A stretch of DNA of 64,000 nucleotides from VXNE01 sp965203615 (GCA_965203615.1 OZ241900.1:434001-498000); one strand, 5' to 3'; counted from the first letter of the stretch, positions 32,646-42,597 are shown. The notes: generated by a model not told the origin, from the letters alone. Translations and numbers: made by a program.

Positions 32646-35291
32646 TTACATCGGGCTCCACATCACTCGGAAGTAGGTATAGCCGCCGTTGAAGGAGAAA
32701 GGAGACTGCTCGGGATAGATCAGTCCGGCCACCTCTCCGTGAGGGTTCTCATCCGGGTATTCGTCGAACGCGTTCTGCAGGCCAAGCAATAGCGACAGCT
32801 TGTCGGTCACATCGTATGCGACCTCGGCATCGAACAGCATCTCGGGCTCCGGATAAAACGACACCGAGCCGTCGTTCGTCGGCGCATCGTAGTAACCGCC
32901 GTAGTGGCGCGCCCGAGCCAGAAGTCGCCAGCAGCCTTGCAGGTGACTCCAGGTCACCGTGACCCGAGAGTCCGGCCGGCCTTGTTCGATCTGCAGACGG
33001 CGATTTTCACTGGTGAACGCAGGATCGAACTTGGCGAGTTCGATACTCGACCAATTCGCCGCCAACGTCAGGGTGGAGACGCCGGCCCCGAGGTCGAAAG
33101 GCAGATTCGCCACGATATCGAAGCCCGTTGCCTGCACGGTCTGCTGGTTGGAAAAGAAGCGTACCGACGAGAAACTCGTGGCGTCGGACACGCCCACAGC
33201 GAGCAATGCGTCGATGTCCGCCGGGGTCAGGCTGAACCGGCTCGTGAACGCAATGCGGTCCGTAATCTCGATGTTGTAATAGTCCAGCGTCACGTCGAGA
33301 TCGCCGACATGGAACACCAAGCCGAACGTCAGGTTGACTGACTCTTCGGGAGTCAACTCCTGCGCGCCCTTCTGCTGCGCGATCGGGTTCGACGGCGGCA
33401 GCGTCGCGATGTCCGCCAGCTTGCCGTTCTGGAACTCCGTCGTGACGTTGCGGAGATTGGCCTGTCCGGCGGTCGGCACCCGGAAACCAGTGCTCGCGGC
33501 ACCGCGCAACGCGACGCTATCTGAGATCTGCAGACGAGCCACGATCTTCCCGTCCAGCGTCGTGCCGAATACCGAGTAGTTCTCAAAGCGCAAGGCGCCG
33601 CCTAGCAGGAGACGCTCGGACACGTCGGACTCAAGGTCGACGTACGCGGCTGTGGCGCGCACGGTGTGCTCTCCCGCGTCGCCGGGCTGAAATCCGGCAA
33701 AGCCGTTCGAGCCGACGCCGAAGCCTTGCGCCGCGAGGCCGAACTCGATGTTCGGATCGATGTAGAACGAGTTGGGATCGCCGTTGTGGATGCGGAATGT
33801 CTCATCCCGGTACTCCAGGCCGGCGGCCACATTCAGAGGCCCCCACAGACCCACCTCGAATGGCCTCGACAAGTCAAAGTTGACCACTCGGTCCGTCTCC
33901 GTATAGGCCCCGGCGTCGTAATAGACGGGAATGTCGTTTCGCTGCCCCAACAGTTGCGGATTGATCGTGTTGTAGATGTAGAACTCGGCGTTGCTGCGGC
34001 CCGCGGTCACACTCAGGTCGTAGTACCAGGCATCGCCAAAATTGCCGCGCACACCCCCGGCCACCGCAAAGTCGTGGATGTAGCCACCGAATTGCGGCGT
34101 GAAACCGCCGGGGAACTTCTCGATAAGCGAGTAGCAATTCGGATCGGCGCGGATCGCGGCCAATGCCGTACTGTCGGCCACATTGTTGATGATGTTGACG
34201 ACCGGACAGTTGCCGGTGCCATCAGGGGTCAGATCGGCGACCTTGACCGTCGGCACGCCGTTTACCAGCCCACCGTTGAAGACGCCGTTACGCGTGTGCG
34301 GGTTCCGATAGTAGAAACCGCCTTCCACCTGCCGCTCGGCCCAGTTGCCGAACGCGTACGCCTCGCTGCCGTTGCCGAGATCGAGGCCGAAGTTGCCGAA
34401 AAGCTTGAAGTCGCCGGATTTCTCCGGTGCGCCCCAGATCTGCGCCGCCGGCTGCCGCACATGGGTATTGCCAGCGTCGATCAGCGCCTGCGCATCGCCG
34501 CGCTGGCGGCTTCGGCTCGTGGGATCGGTTTCTTTCCACTCGAAGCTCAAGTTGGCGAAACCGTCGTCGCTGAGCGGCAAGCCCATGTTGGTGGCCACGG
34601 TCAGCCTATCGCCGTCGCCTTCGAAGTATTGCCCCCATTTGGCGTCGACCGTGGTGCCGCTATCGTCTTCCTTGAGGACGAAGTTGAGGATGCCGGCAAT
34701 CGCGTCGGATCCATACTGGGCTGACGCACCATCGCGGAGCACTTCGAGGCGGTCGAGCGCGATGGCGGGAATCGCGGACAGGTCGGGCCCTTGCGATCCG
34801 CCGGAAATGCCGGCGCCGAGCAGCGCAATAACGGCCGCGCGGTGGCGACGCTTACCGTTTACCAACACCAGCGTGGCGTCCGGCGGCAGAGAACGCAGCG
34901 TCGCCGGACGGATAAAGGTCGCCGCATCGCTAATAGGTTCCTGGGCGACGTTGTACGACGGGACCGTTGCCGCAAGCAGGGAGTCCATGTCGCTGTCGCC
35001 GTGCGCACGGAACTCGTCGCCGCCGATCACGTCGACCGGCACCGGCGAGTCGGCGGCGGAACGGTCCCGGCGCCGCGAGCCGACGACCACGACCTCTTCG
35101 ATCTGACCGGGCGCCGCCTGTTCAGGCGCGGCTTCCTCCTGCGCCGAGGCGACAGGCCCGGAGACCAGGCAAACCAATAGTGACGCAAGGAACACCGAAC
35201 CCGAGCCCGCAAAAGTCGACATGGTGCGAGAAGGTCTCAAACCACTCGGGGCACCCGGGAAATCTGTTCTTGCAAGTAAATCACTCCGCAT
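32646..35291 (-). CDS. TonB-dependent outer-membrane receptor
   Basis: Probable transporter of a large substrate across the outer membrane; substrate unknown. 881 residues. A signal peptide (SVFLASLLVCLVSGPVASAQ) follows a long N-region when the ATG at 35291, with strong GAGGAG, is used; an ATG at 35222 would give a standard leader. The TonB box region is IEEVVVVGSR. The plug spans about residues 80-200 (LVNGKRRHRAAV, RDGASAQYGSDAIAGILNF). The rest is a 22-strand barrel with many aromatic strand ends. The last residue is Met (FRVMWSPM), not the usual Phe. The gene sits where a rearrangement joins fdxA to pyrG. Confidence 0.9.
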   Translation of the reverse strand: MRSDLLARTDFPGAPSGLRPSRTMSTFAGSGSVFLASLLVCLVSGPVASAQEEAAPEQAAPGQIEEVVVVGSRRRDRSAADSPVPVDVIGGDEFRAHGDSDMDSLLAATVPSYNVAQEPISDAATFIRPATLRSLPPDATLVLVNGKRRHRAAVIALLGAGISGGSQGPDLSAIPAIALDRLEVLRDGASAQYGSDAIAGILNFVLKEDDSGTTVDAKWGQYFEGDGDRLTVATNMGLPLSDDGFANLSFEWKETDPTSRSRQRGDAQALIDAGNTHVRQPAAQIWGAPEKSGDFKLFGNFGLDLGNGSEAYAFGNWAERQVEGGFYYRNPHTRNGVFNGGLVNGVPTVKVADLTPDGTGNCPVVNIINNVADSTALAAIRADPNCYSLIEKFPGGFTPQFGGYIHDFAVAGGVRGNFGDAWYYDLSVTAGRSNAEFYIYNTINPQLLGQRNDIPVYYDAGAYTETDRVVNFDLSRPFEVGLWGPLNVAAGLEYRDETFRIHNGDPNSFYIDPNIEFGLAAQGFGVGSNGFAGFQPGDAGEHTVRATAAYVDLESDVSERLLLGGALRFENYSVFGTTLDGKIVARLQISDSVALRGAASTGFRVPTAGQANLRNVTTEFQNGKLADIATLPPSNPIAQQKGAQELTPEESVNLTFGLVFHVGDLDVTLDYYNIEITDRIAFTSRFSLTPADIDALLAVGVSDATSFSSVRFFSNQQTVQATGFDIVANLPFDLGAGVSTLTLAANWSSIELAKFDPAFTSENRRLQIEQGRPDSRVTVTWSHLQGCWRLLARARHYGGYYDAPTNDGSVSFYPEPEMLFDAEVAYDVTDKLSLLLGLQNAFDEYPDENPHGEVAGLIYPEQSPFSFNGGYTYFRVMWSPM

Positions 35292-35510
35292 CCGACTGCT
35301 CCTCTAAACTACGTTTCGATCCAACCAATAATAATGCACTCAAAGCAACGCCGTCTGCAATTGAGCCGCCTCTGTCTTTGCAATAACTAATATGGACGAT
35401 AACAACAGCTTATGACGGTCGGACATACGGAAAAAAACCCTGATGCCGCTCAACGGGTACGGCGAACTGAAGAACACGAGTATCTTCCGCTTCGCTCGGA
35501 CTACGGATCG

Positions 35511-35539
35511 TTGAGCCTCGACCGGCTTTTTGCTATTGT
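35511..35539 (+). promoter_or_regulatory. probable pyrG promoter
   Basis: TTGAGC, a 17-base spacer, TATTGT; 42 bases before the pyrG start. The rest of 35292-35510 contains only the presumed receptor promoter on the other strand. Confidence 0.5.
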
Positions 35540-35581
35540 GTCCGCCCATCTTGCCGCACACCGGCGGCATCGGGTGGTTCG

Positions 35582-37324
35582 TTGACGCACTACATTTTCG
35601 TAACCGGGGGCGTCACTTCTTCTTTGGGGAAGGGCATCCTCACCGCCTCTCTCGCCGCCATCCTCGAAGCCCGCAAACTCAAGGTCAACATCCTCAAGAT
35701 GGATCCCTACATCAACGTGGATCCCGGCACCATGAGCCCGTTCCAGCACGGCGAAGTCTATGTCACCGCAGACGGCGCCGAGACGGATCTCGACCTCGGG
35801 CACTACGAGCGATTCATCCGCCGGCGCATGTCGCAGCACAACAACTTCACGACGGGCAGCGTGTATGCCGAGGTCATCCGGAATGAGCGCCGCGGCGACT
35901 ACCTCGGGGGTACCGTGCAGGTCATTCCCCACATTACCGACGAGATCAAGCGACGCATCCGCGCCGTCGGCGAAGGCGTGGATGTCGTGCTGGTCGAAAT
36001 CGGCGGCACCGTGGGCGACATCGAGTCGCTGCCTTTCCTCGAAGCCGTCCGGCAACTGCGACTGGAGGTCGGCGCGTCCCACACCCTCTTCATTCACCTG
36101 ACACTGGTGCCCTACCTGAGCGCGGCGGGAGAAACCAAGACCAAGCCTACGCAACATTCGGTCAAGGAGATGCGGACGATCGGGCTGCAGCCGGACATCC
36201 TGGTATGCCGGTCCGAAGAGTCGATCACCCAGCCCACCCGCAGCAAGATCGCGCTCTTTACCAACGTCGAGGAACGCGCGGTCATCCCGTTCGAGGACCT
36301 GGACGCCATCTACGAGGGGCCGCTCAAGCTGCATGCCGAGCACCTGGACGCTATCGTGGCCGAGAAACTCAAGCTCGAGTGCGGCGAGGCGGATCTCAGC
36401 GAATGGCAACGCGTGGTCGAAGCGCTGCACAACCCGGCGCGCGGCACACGCATCGCCATTGTCGGCAAGTACCTGGATACGCCCGATGCCTACAAGTCGC
36501 TGGTCGAAGCGCTGACCCATGCCGGCATCCGCACGCGGACGCGTGTCGATATCGAGTATCTCGACGCCGAGGCCATCGAGAACGACGGCACCGGCGTCCT
36601 GGATAACGTCAACGCGATTCTCGTCCCGGGCGGCTTCGGGGAGCGCGGATTCATAGGCAAGATCGAAGCGGCGCGCTATGCGCGAACGAATAATGTGCCC
36701 TATTTCGGCATCTGTTACGGGCTGCACGCCGCAGTCATCGAATTCGCCCGCAACGTGGCCGGACTGGACGACGCCAGTTCGACGGAAATCGACCCCGAGG
36801 CCCGCCACCCGGTCATCGGCCTGGTGGAAGAGTGGATGGACAGCTCGGGACGCATGGGTCGCATGGAGCGTCGCGAGAGACGCGACGGCTCGGAGGACAT
36901 GGGCGGCACCATGCGCCTCGGCGAACAGTCATGCATCCTGGCACCCGACTCCCTGGCCCGGCGCATGTACGGCACCGATGCCGTCAACGAACGTCACCGG
37001 CATCGCTACGAGGTGAACGAGGCGTACGTTTCGCGATTCGAGAGCCTGGGTCTCAAGGTGGCTGCGCGAAGCGCGCGCGACTCCCTGGTCGAAATGGTCG
37101 AACTGGCAGGCCACGACTGGTTCGTGGCCTGCCAGTTCCACCCGGAATTCACCTCGTCGCCGCGGGACGGCCATCCGCTTTTCACCGGGTTCATCGAAGC
37201 ATCCAACCGCTACGCGCAGCGACGCGCAGCAGCAATGACGAAACCGAGAGACGAACGCAGGACCAACGGTCAGGGAACTTCCCTGGAACAGGCAGGTCTT
37301 GGGAGCGCCAGCGACTCGGCATGA
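35582..37324 (+). CDS. pyrG: CTP synthase
   Basis: Makes CTP from UTP and glutamine. 580 residues with TTG start (the next residues, THYIFVTGGVTSSLGKG, are the invariant N-terminus). The synthetase domain ends near residue 265; the glutamine amidotransferase domain has VPGGFGERG, the catalytic cysteine in GICYGLHAA and the late CQFHPEFTS. It exceeds the usual 545 residues by a C-terminal tail of about 35 polar residues (RDERRTNGQGTSLEQ). kdsA follows after 40 bases. Confidence 0.97.
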   Translation: MTHYIFVTGGVTSSLGKGILTASLAAILEARKLKVNILKMDPYINVDPGTMSPFQHGEVYVTADGAETDLDLGHYERFIRRRMSQHNNFTTGSVYAEVIRNERRGDYLGGTVQVIPHITDEIKRRIRAVGEGVDVVLVEIGGTVGDIESLPFLEAVRQLRLEVGASHTLFIHLTLVPYLSAAGETKTKPTQHSVKEMRTIGLQPDILVCRSEESITQPTRSKIALFTNVEERAVIPFEDLDAIYEGPLKLHAEHLDAIVAEKLKLECGEADLSEWQRVVEALHNPARGTRIAIVGKYLDTPDAYKSLVEALTHAGIRTRTRVDIEYLDAEAIENDGTGVLDNVNAILVPGGFGERGFIGKIEAARYARTNNVPYFGICYGLHAAVIEFARNVAGLDDASSTEIDPEARHPVIGLVEEWMDSSGRMGRMERRERRDGSEDMGGTMRLGEQSCILAPDSLARRMYGTDAVNERHRHRYEVNEAYVSRFESLGLKVAARSARDSLVEMVELAGHDWFVACQFHPEFTSSPRDGHPLFTGFIEASNRYAQRRAAAMTKPRDERRTNGQGTSLEQAGLGSASDSA

Positions 37325-37364
37325 TTGGGGCATTCGGTCGAATAGCCCTTGCAGGGGGGATAGT

Positions 37365-38219
37365 CTGAAACTCTGTACTTTCGAAGTCGGCAATGCCGAC
37401 CCCATGTTTCTCATTGCCGGACCTTGCGTCATCGAGAGCGAGGCAATGGCGATGAAGACTTCGACGCGGCTGAAGGAGATCACCGGAACGCTCGGCATCC
37501 CCTTCATCTACAAGAGTTCCTTCGACAAGGCCAACCGTTCCTCGCACACCAGCTACCGCGGCCCCGGACTCGAGAGCGGCCTGCGCATCCTTGAGCGGGT
37601 GCGTGACGAAGTGGAGGTGCCGGTATTGACGGACGTCCACGAAGACACGCCGCTGGATGAAGTGGCGGACGTCGTCTCCGTGCTGCAGACACCGGCGTTC
37701 CTGTGCCGGCAGACCAATTTCATTCAGAACGTCTGCAGATGCAACCGTCCGGTCAACATCAAGAAAGGCCAGTTCCTCGCGCCCGCCGACATGAGCCACG
37801 TGGTCAACAAGGCGCGCGCCACCGGCAACGACGACATCCTGGTGTGCGAACGCGGCGTCACCTTCGGCTACAACAATCTCGTCTCCGACATGCGTTCGAT
37901 TCCGATCATGCGGGACACCGGCTGTCCCGTCGTGTTCGACGCCACGCACTCCGTACAGATGCCCGGCGGACTGGGCAATGTCTCCGGGGGCCAAAGGGAA
38001 ATGGTGCCGGTGTTGGCGCGGGCGGCGGTTGCGGCCGGCGTCGCCGGAGTCTTCATGGAAACGCATCCAAACCCCGACGAGGCACTCTCCGACGGACCGA
38101 ATTCCTGGCCGATGGACCTGATGTCGGACCTCGTCGAGGACCTCCTCGCGATCGATGCCGCCGTCAAGTCGCGCGGCTACATGGAGACACGCTCGGAAGC
38201 CCGTTCGGGAAGCCGATGA
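37365..38219 (+). CDS. kdsA: KDO-8-phosphate synthase with a CTG start
   Basis: Makes the KDO precursor of lipopolysaccharide. The canonical N-terminus (LKLCTFEVGNADPMFLIAGPCVIES) begins at a CTG at 37365-37367, and no ATG, GTG or TTG lies in frame between it and a TTG 66 bases further up inside pyrG. Starting at CTG gives 284 residues, exactly the usual length. A strong ribosome site, CAGGGGGGA, ends five bases before it. Catalytic-site motifs KSSFDKANRSS, DATHSVQ and METHPNPDEALSDG are intact. The stop overlaps the eno start (ATGA). Confidence 0.95.
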   Translation: MKLCTFEVGNADPMFLIAGPCVIESEAMAMKTSTRLKEITGTLGIPFIYKSSFDKANRSSHTSYRGPGLESGLRILERVRDEVEVPVLTDVHEDTPLDEVADVVSVLQTPAFLCRQTNFIQNVCRCNRPVNIKKGQFLAPADMSHVVNKARATGNDDILVCERGVTFGYNNLVSDMRSIPIMRDTGCPVVFDATHSVQMPGGLGNVSGGQREMVPVLARAAVAAGVAGVFMETHPNPDEALSDGPNSWPMDLMSDLVEDLLAIDAAVKSRGYMETRSEARSGSR

Positions 38220-39517
38220 GCATCATCCACAACGTGGCGGCCCAGGAAGTACTCGACTCCCGCGGCAATCCCACGGTGCGGGCGGAAGTGGTCCTGCGGG
38301 GAGGCGCGCGCGGCGACGCTTTCGCGCCCTCCGGCGCATCCACCGGTGCCCGCGAGGCGCTCGAGCTTCGGGACGGTGATCCCAAGCGCTTTTCGGGCAA
38401 GGGCGTGACGAAGGCCGTCGCCGGGATCGTCAGCGAAATCGCCCCGGCAGTCCGGGGCATCGACGCGCTCGACCAGGAGGTCCTCGATCACGCGATGATC
38501 AACCTGGACGGCACCCGCGACAAGTCGCGACTTGGCGCCAACGCCATCCTGGCCGTCTCCGTGGCCGCCGCCAGGGCTGCGGCCGCGCATAAACAGGTGC
38601 CGCTGTTCGAACACATCCACGACATCTTCGACGGCGGCGACATGCGCCTGCCGGTCCCGATGATGAACATCCTGAACGGTGGCGAACACGCGAGCAACAA
38701 CGTGGACATCCAGGAGTTCATGGTGCAGCCCGTCTCGATGTCCTCGTTCAGGGAGGCGTTGCGCTGCGGTGTCGAGATCTTCCACGCCCTGAAGGGGATA
38801 CTGAACGCACAGGGGCTGTCCACGACCGTCGGCGACGAAGGCGGCTTCGCACCGGACCTGCCGTCGAACGCCGCCGCCCTGGACGTGATCGCCCGTGCCG
38901 TCGATGTGGCAGGATACGAACTCGGCAAGGACGTCATGCTCGCCGTCGACTGCGCGGCCTCGACGTTTTTCAACGACGGCAAGTACGCGCTGGGCGGCGA
39001 AGGAGCGACTTACTCCGGCGACGAGTTCCGCGCATATCTCGTCGATCTCGCCGACCGCTACCCCATCTCTTCCATCGAAGACGGGCTGGACGAAGATGAC
39101 TGGGATGGCTGGTCGAAGCTGACGGACGCGCTCGGCGAGCGGGTGCAACTCGTCGGCGACGATCTCTTCGTGACGGACACCGCGCTGTTGCAGCGAGGCA
39201 TCATCGACGGTGCCGCCAACGCGATACTGGTCAAGCTGAACCAGATCGGGACCTTGACCGAGACGCTCGCCGCGGTGCGCATGGCACAGGACACCGACTA
39301 CGCCGTCGTCATATCCCACCGTTCGGGCGAAACCGAGGACACGACCATCGCGGACCTCGCCGTCGGCACCGGTGCGGGACAAATCAAGACCGGGGGCTTG
39401 AGCCGCTCCGATCGCGTCGCCAAGTACAATCGGTTGCTCCACATCGAAGCGCTACTCGACGACGAGGCCGTCTATCGGGGGATGGGAGAGCTGGCAGCCG
39501 CACATGCAGATTCTTGA
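38216..39517 (+). CDS. eno: enolase
   Basis: Converts 2-phosphoglycerate to phosphoenolpyruvate; also a degradosome member in some species. 433 residues. Signature motifs: PSGASTGAREALELRDGD (loop), VGDEGGFAPDL, the metal aspartate/glutamate in SIEDGLDEDDW, and VISHRSGETEDTTIADLAV. It overlaps kdsA by four bases and is followed by ftsB at 30 bases, the usual order. Confidence 0.98.
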   Translation: MSIIHNVAAQEVLDSRGNPTVRAEVVLRGGARGDAFAPSGASTGAREALELRDGDPKRFSGKGVTKAVAGIVSEIAPAVRGIDALDQEVLDHAMINLDGTRDKSRLGANAILAVSVAAARAAAAHKQVPLFEHIHDIFDGGDMRLPVPMMNILNGGEHASNNVDIQEFMVQPVSMSSFREALRCGVEIFHALKGILNAQGLSTTVGDEGGFAPDLPSNAAALDVIARAVDVAGYELGKDVMLAVDCAASTFFNDGKYALGGEGATYSGDEFRAYLVDLADRYPISSIEDGLDEDDWDGWSKLTDALGERVQLVGDDLFVTDTALLQRGIIDGAANAILVKLNQIGTLTETLAAVRMAQDTDYAVVISHRSGETEDTTIADLAVGTGAGQIKTGGLSRSDRVAKYNRLLHIEALLDDEAVYRGMGELAAAHADS

Positions 39518-39547
39518 TGCAAGGCAGGTAGCAGGCAGACGGTCACC

Positions 39548-39862
39548 GTGAAGTTCTTCCTGTGCCTGGGTGTCCTCGCCATAGTGGTCCTGCAGTACCG
39601 CTATTGGCTCGGTGACGCCGGTCACATGGCCGTCGTCGAACTGACGGAAAAAATCGAGGCCGAACAACGCCTCAATGACCGGCTGGTTCGGCGCAACCGT
39701 CTGCTCACCGCCGAAATCGCCGCGTTGAAGGAGGGCCTCGATGCCGTGGAGGCGCGCGCGAGGACGGCGCTCGGCATGATCGCGGAAGGTGAGACATTCT
39801 TTCTCGTGGTCGACGATGATGAAACCGGGCCGGAGGGCGAAGGCGGGCTGCAAACCCCGTGA
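39548..39862 (+). CDS. ftsB: cell-division protein FtsB
   Basis: Small bitopic protein of the FtsQLB division complex, 104 residues, GTG start. A membrane helix at 2-19 (KFFLCLGVLAIVVLQYRYW) is followed by a coiled coil (ELTEKIEAEQRLNDRLVRRN) and the ARTALGMIAEGETFF segment conserved in FtsB. It overlaps truD (TGATG) directly; ispD and ispF, normally in between, are absent. Confidence 0.92.
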   Translation: MKFFLCLGVLAIVVLQYRYWLGDAGHMAVVELTEKIEAEQRLNDRLVRRNRLLTAEIAALKEGLDAVEARARTALGMIAEGETFFLVVDDDETGPEGEGGLQTP

Positions 39863-40827
39863 TGCGCTGGCCCCGCGCCCACGCTGGCGCGTCGACCGTC
39901 ACCGGTATTCTGCGCTCGACGCCTGACGACTTCGAAGTGACCGAATCCTTGCCGTTCGAGCCCGAGGGGGAAGGCGAACACCTTTACCTGCTGGCGGAGA
40001 AACGCGGGGTCACCACGCATGCGGTACAGAAGATGCTTGCCGGCAGTTGCGGCGTCCCGATGCGCGATGTCTCGTTCGCCGGCATGAAGGACAGGCGCGC
40101 GGTGGCGCGCCAGTGGTTCAGCGTGCGCCGGCCTCAGAGGGAAGATGTGCATGTCGACGGGGGCGTGCGTATCCTGCGACGCGTCCGCCATCGGCGAAAA
40201 CTCCGGCGCGGCCAACTGGACGAAAACCGCTTTCGGATCCGTGTCCGAGGCCTTACCGGGGATCCCCGGGCGTCGCTGGCGCTGCTCGGCAAGCACGGCG
40301 CACCGAACTATTTCGGCGACCAGCGCTTCGGTGCCGCCGGCGAGAACGTGGGCGCCGCCCTGGACTGGGTGCGGGCGGACAAACCCCGGATTTCGCCGTT
40401 TCTGCGGTCCGTATACCTGTCGAGCCTGCGCAGTTTCCTGTTCAACGAGGTGCTCGGCAGGCGCGTCACGGACGGCACCTGGCGCAGTTCCCTCGATGGC
40501 GAGGCCGAACTGGACGGACAGCCCACCGGCCCTCTCTGGGGCCGGGGCAGACTACAGAGCGCCGGCGCCGCGCGCCTGCTGGAAGAGCGCCTGGTCGGGA
40601 CCCACGTCGAAATTGCCGAGGCACTGGAGTTTGTCGGACTGCGCCAAGAACGACGATCCCTGGCGGCGCTACCCCGAAATCTGTCCTGGCACCTGGATGA
40701 CGGCGCGCTGACCATCGAGTTCGCGCTCGGCCGGGGCATCTATGCGACAACGATGCTCCGCGAAGTCGGAGAGTTTCGCGATGCCGCACGTTCCACGGTG
40801 CCAGACTGCGATGCGGCCAGGCAATGA
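39862..40827 (+). CDS. truD: tRNA pseudouridine(13) synthase
   Basis: Makes pseudouridine 13 in tRNA-Glu. 321 residues from the ATG at 39862 (a GTG three bases earlier is possible). The catalytic aspartate lies in SFAGMKDRRAVARQW, and PNYFGDQRFG is the second family signature. The N-terminal 12 residues are a short basic lead. The stop overlaps the next start (ATGA). Confidence 0.95.
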   Translation: MRWPRAHAGASTVTGILRSTPDDFEVTESLPFEPEGEGEHLYLLAEKRGVTTHAVQKMLAGSCGVPMRDVSFAGMKDRRAVARQWFSVRRPQREDVHVDGGVRILRRVRHRRKLRRGQLDENRFRIRVRGLTGDPRASLALLGKHGAPNYFGDQRFGAAGENVGAALDWVRADKPRISPFLRSVYLSSLRSFLFNEVLGRRVTDGTWRSSLDGEAELDGQPTGPLWGRGRLQSAGAARLLEERLVGTHVEIAEALEFVGLRQERRSLAALPRNLSWHLDDGALTIEFALGRGIYATTMLREVGEFRDAARSTVPDCDAARQ

Positions 40828-41726
40828 CGCGTCTACGGGGATGGCGGGCATGGTTCTCCGAAAGACTCGGCATCGTGGCGCGAGGCGTCGCGATGGGCAT
40901 CGCGGAAGTCGTGCCCGGTGTTTCCGGCGGAACGATCGCCTTCATCACGGGCATCTACGAACGATTGGTGAACGCCCTCGCCGCCATTTCGGCAAGTTCG
41001 CCGAGGGTCCTGTTGCGCGACGGCTTCGGCGCATTCCAACGGACCCACGACCTTGCGTTCCTGGCCACGCTGGCGCTTGGGATGATCGTCGGTCTGTTAG
41101 TATTCGCGCGCGTCCTGGGCTTCTTCCTCGATACGCACGGACCGGTTGTATGGGGTTTCATTTTCGGCTTGATTGCGGCATCCCTACCCAGGGTCGCGGT
41201 GCGCACCACGTGGCGGTTCCTCGCGACCTTCGGCATTGCCGGGGTCATCGTGGCGGTCCTCGTGGCGACCCTGTCGCCGACGAGCGCGGATCCCAGCTAT
41301 CCCCGCTTCCTGCTCGGCGGAGCGCTCGCCGCTTCCGCCTGGATCCTGCCGGGCATATCCGGCAGCCTGGTGCTGCTCCTGCTCGGCCTTTGGGAACCCG
41401 TGCTCACGGCACTGAACACGGCTCAACTCGACATTCTCAGCGTCACCGCGGCCGGGATGGCAATCGGCGTGCTGTCCTTCGCCAAGCTTCTCGCCCGTCT
41501 GCTGGAACGCTTTTCCGCCGCCGTCTTCGCGCTGCTTGCAGGCTTGATGGCCGGTTCCCTGGTCCGCCTGTGGCCCTGGCGCGTGGACGACGCGATGGTG
41601 CTGCCCGCAACCTACCGCGCAGGCACGGGAGATGACCCGATGATCGCCTGGGTCGCCGTCGCCGCATGTCTCGGCATTGCCGCCATAACACTACTCGCGA
41701 AAAGTGGCCAGCCAGCGGATCATTAG
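40824..41726 (+). CDS. DUF368 membrane protein, undecaprenyl-phosphate flippase (PopT-like)
   Basis: A polytopic protein of 300 residues with about eight to nine membrane segments. The two family repeats are visible: EVVPGVSGGTIAFITGIYE near residue 28 and ILPGISGSLVLLLLGLWE near residue 178. DUF368 proteins were shown to return undecaprenyl phosphate across the membrane for wall synthesis. Here the gene stands where surE and pcm usually sit, between truD and nlpD, coupled to truD by ATGA and overlapping nlpD by 23 bases. Confidence 0.85.
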   Translation: MTRLRGWRAWFSERLGIVARGVAMGIAEVVPGVSGGTIAFITGIYERLVNALAAISASSPRVLLRDGFGAFQRTHDLAFLATLALGMIVGLLVFARVLGFFLDTHGPVVWGFIFGLIAASLPRVAVRTTWRFLATFGIAGVIVAVLVATLSPTSADPSYPRFLLGGALAASAWILPGISGSLVLLLLGLWEPVLTALNTAQLDILSVTAAGMAIGVLSFAKLLARLLERFSAAVFALLAGLMAGSLVRLWPWRVDDAMVLPATYRAGTGDDPMIAWVAVAACLGIAAITLLAKSGQPADH

Positions 41727-42591
41727 CCTGGTCGTCTGCGCGACGCTCGCCGCGGGCTGCGCCACGCCGTCGCGCGCGCCGGTCCTGGACAGATCGGAGC
41801 CGATTTCGACACCGGACATCCAGTCGCCGCGTGAGTATGTCGTGAGACCCAGGGACTCCCTCTACGCGATAGCCTGGAAATACAACCTCGACTATCGAGA
41901 CATCGCGCGCCGGAACGGCATAGCGCCCCCCTACACCATCTATCCGGGACAGAAACTGTTGCTATACGGCACGAAGCGTGAGGCCCTCGCTGCCGAGCCC
42001 GTCCCAACGGTGAGCCCCGGAACACCGGCACCGGCGCGGACAGAACCACGGGCCGTCGTCCCGCCTCCGGCGCCAAAGCCCGCGCCCACTCCGGCAAGGC
42101 CGGCGGCAAAGCCCGCAGAGCCCGCTCCCAGTCCGGCGAGACCAGCGGCAAAGACCGTCTCGAAACCCGCCCCCCGTACGCAAACAAGGCCGCCCGCCGC
42201 GCAGAAACCTGCTCCCGCCCAGCCCGGACGCGCGGGTTGGCGTTGGCCGGTCAACACGCAGCCGGCGCGCGGATTCGGCCGGGGCAACAATGGCATGGAC
42301 TACGTGCTTCCGAGCGGACACCGGGTGGTCTCGGCGGCGGCGGGCCAGGTCGTGTATGCCGGCGCCGGGCTGGGCGGATACCTTTACCTGATCATCGTCG
42401 AACATGCCGACAAGTACCTGTCGGCCTACAACGTGAACGTAGAGCCCGGCGTGACCGAGGGAAGCAAGATCGCCAGCGGCGGGAAGATATGCGACATCGG
42501 CTCCGGCAGCCCCGCCACGCGCCGGCTGCACTTCGAGATTCGCCGCAACGGTACGCCGGTAAACCCGGCGACCATCATCGGCCGGCGTTAA
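41704..42591 (+). CDS. nlpD: NlpD-like lipoprotein, LysM and degenerate M23 domain
   Basis: Activator of septal amidases. 295 residues, GTG start overlapping the previous gene. A lipoprotein signal ends in LAAGC (Cys19). LysM at about 45-90 (YVVRPRDSLYAIAWKYNL), then an 85-residue proline/alanine/lysine linker, then an M23 fold from about 175. The metal ligands are largely lost (GNNGMDYV lacks the His; AYNVN replaces the HxH), while LHFEIRRNG remains, exactly as in non-catalytic NlpD/EnvC proteins. rpoS does not follow. Confidence 0.92.
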   Translation: MASQRIISLVVCATLAAGCATPSRAPVLDRSEPISTPDIQSPREYVVRPRDSLYAIAWKYNLDYRDIARRNGIAPPYTIYPGQKLLLYGTKREALAAEPVPTVSPGTPAPARTEPRAVVPPPAPKPAPTPARPAAKPAEPAPSPARPAAKTVSKPAPRTQTRPPAAQKPAPAQPGRAGWRWPVNTQPARGFGRGNNGMDYVLPSGHRVVSAAAGQVVYAGAGLGGYLYLIIVEHADKYLSAYNVNVEPGVTEGSKIASGGKICDIGSGSPATRRLHFEIRRNGTPVNPATIIGRR

Positions 42592-42597
42592 CGGCGA

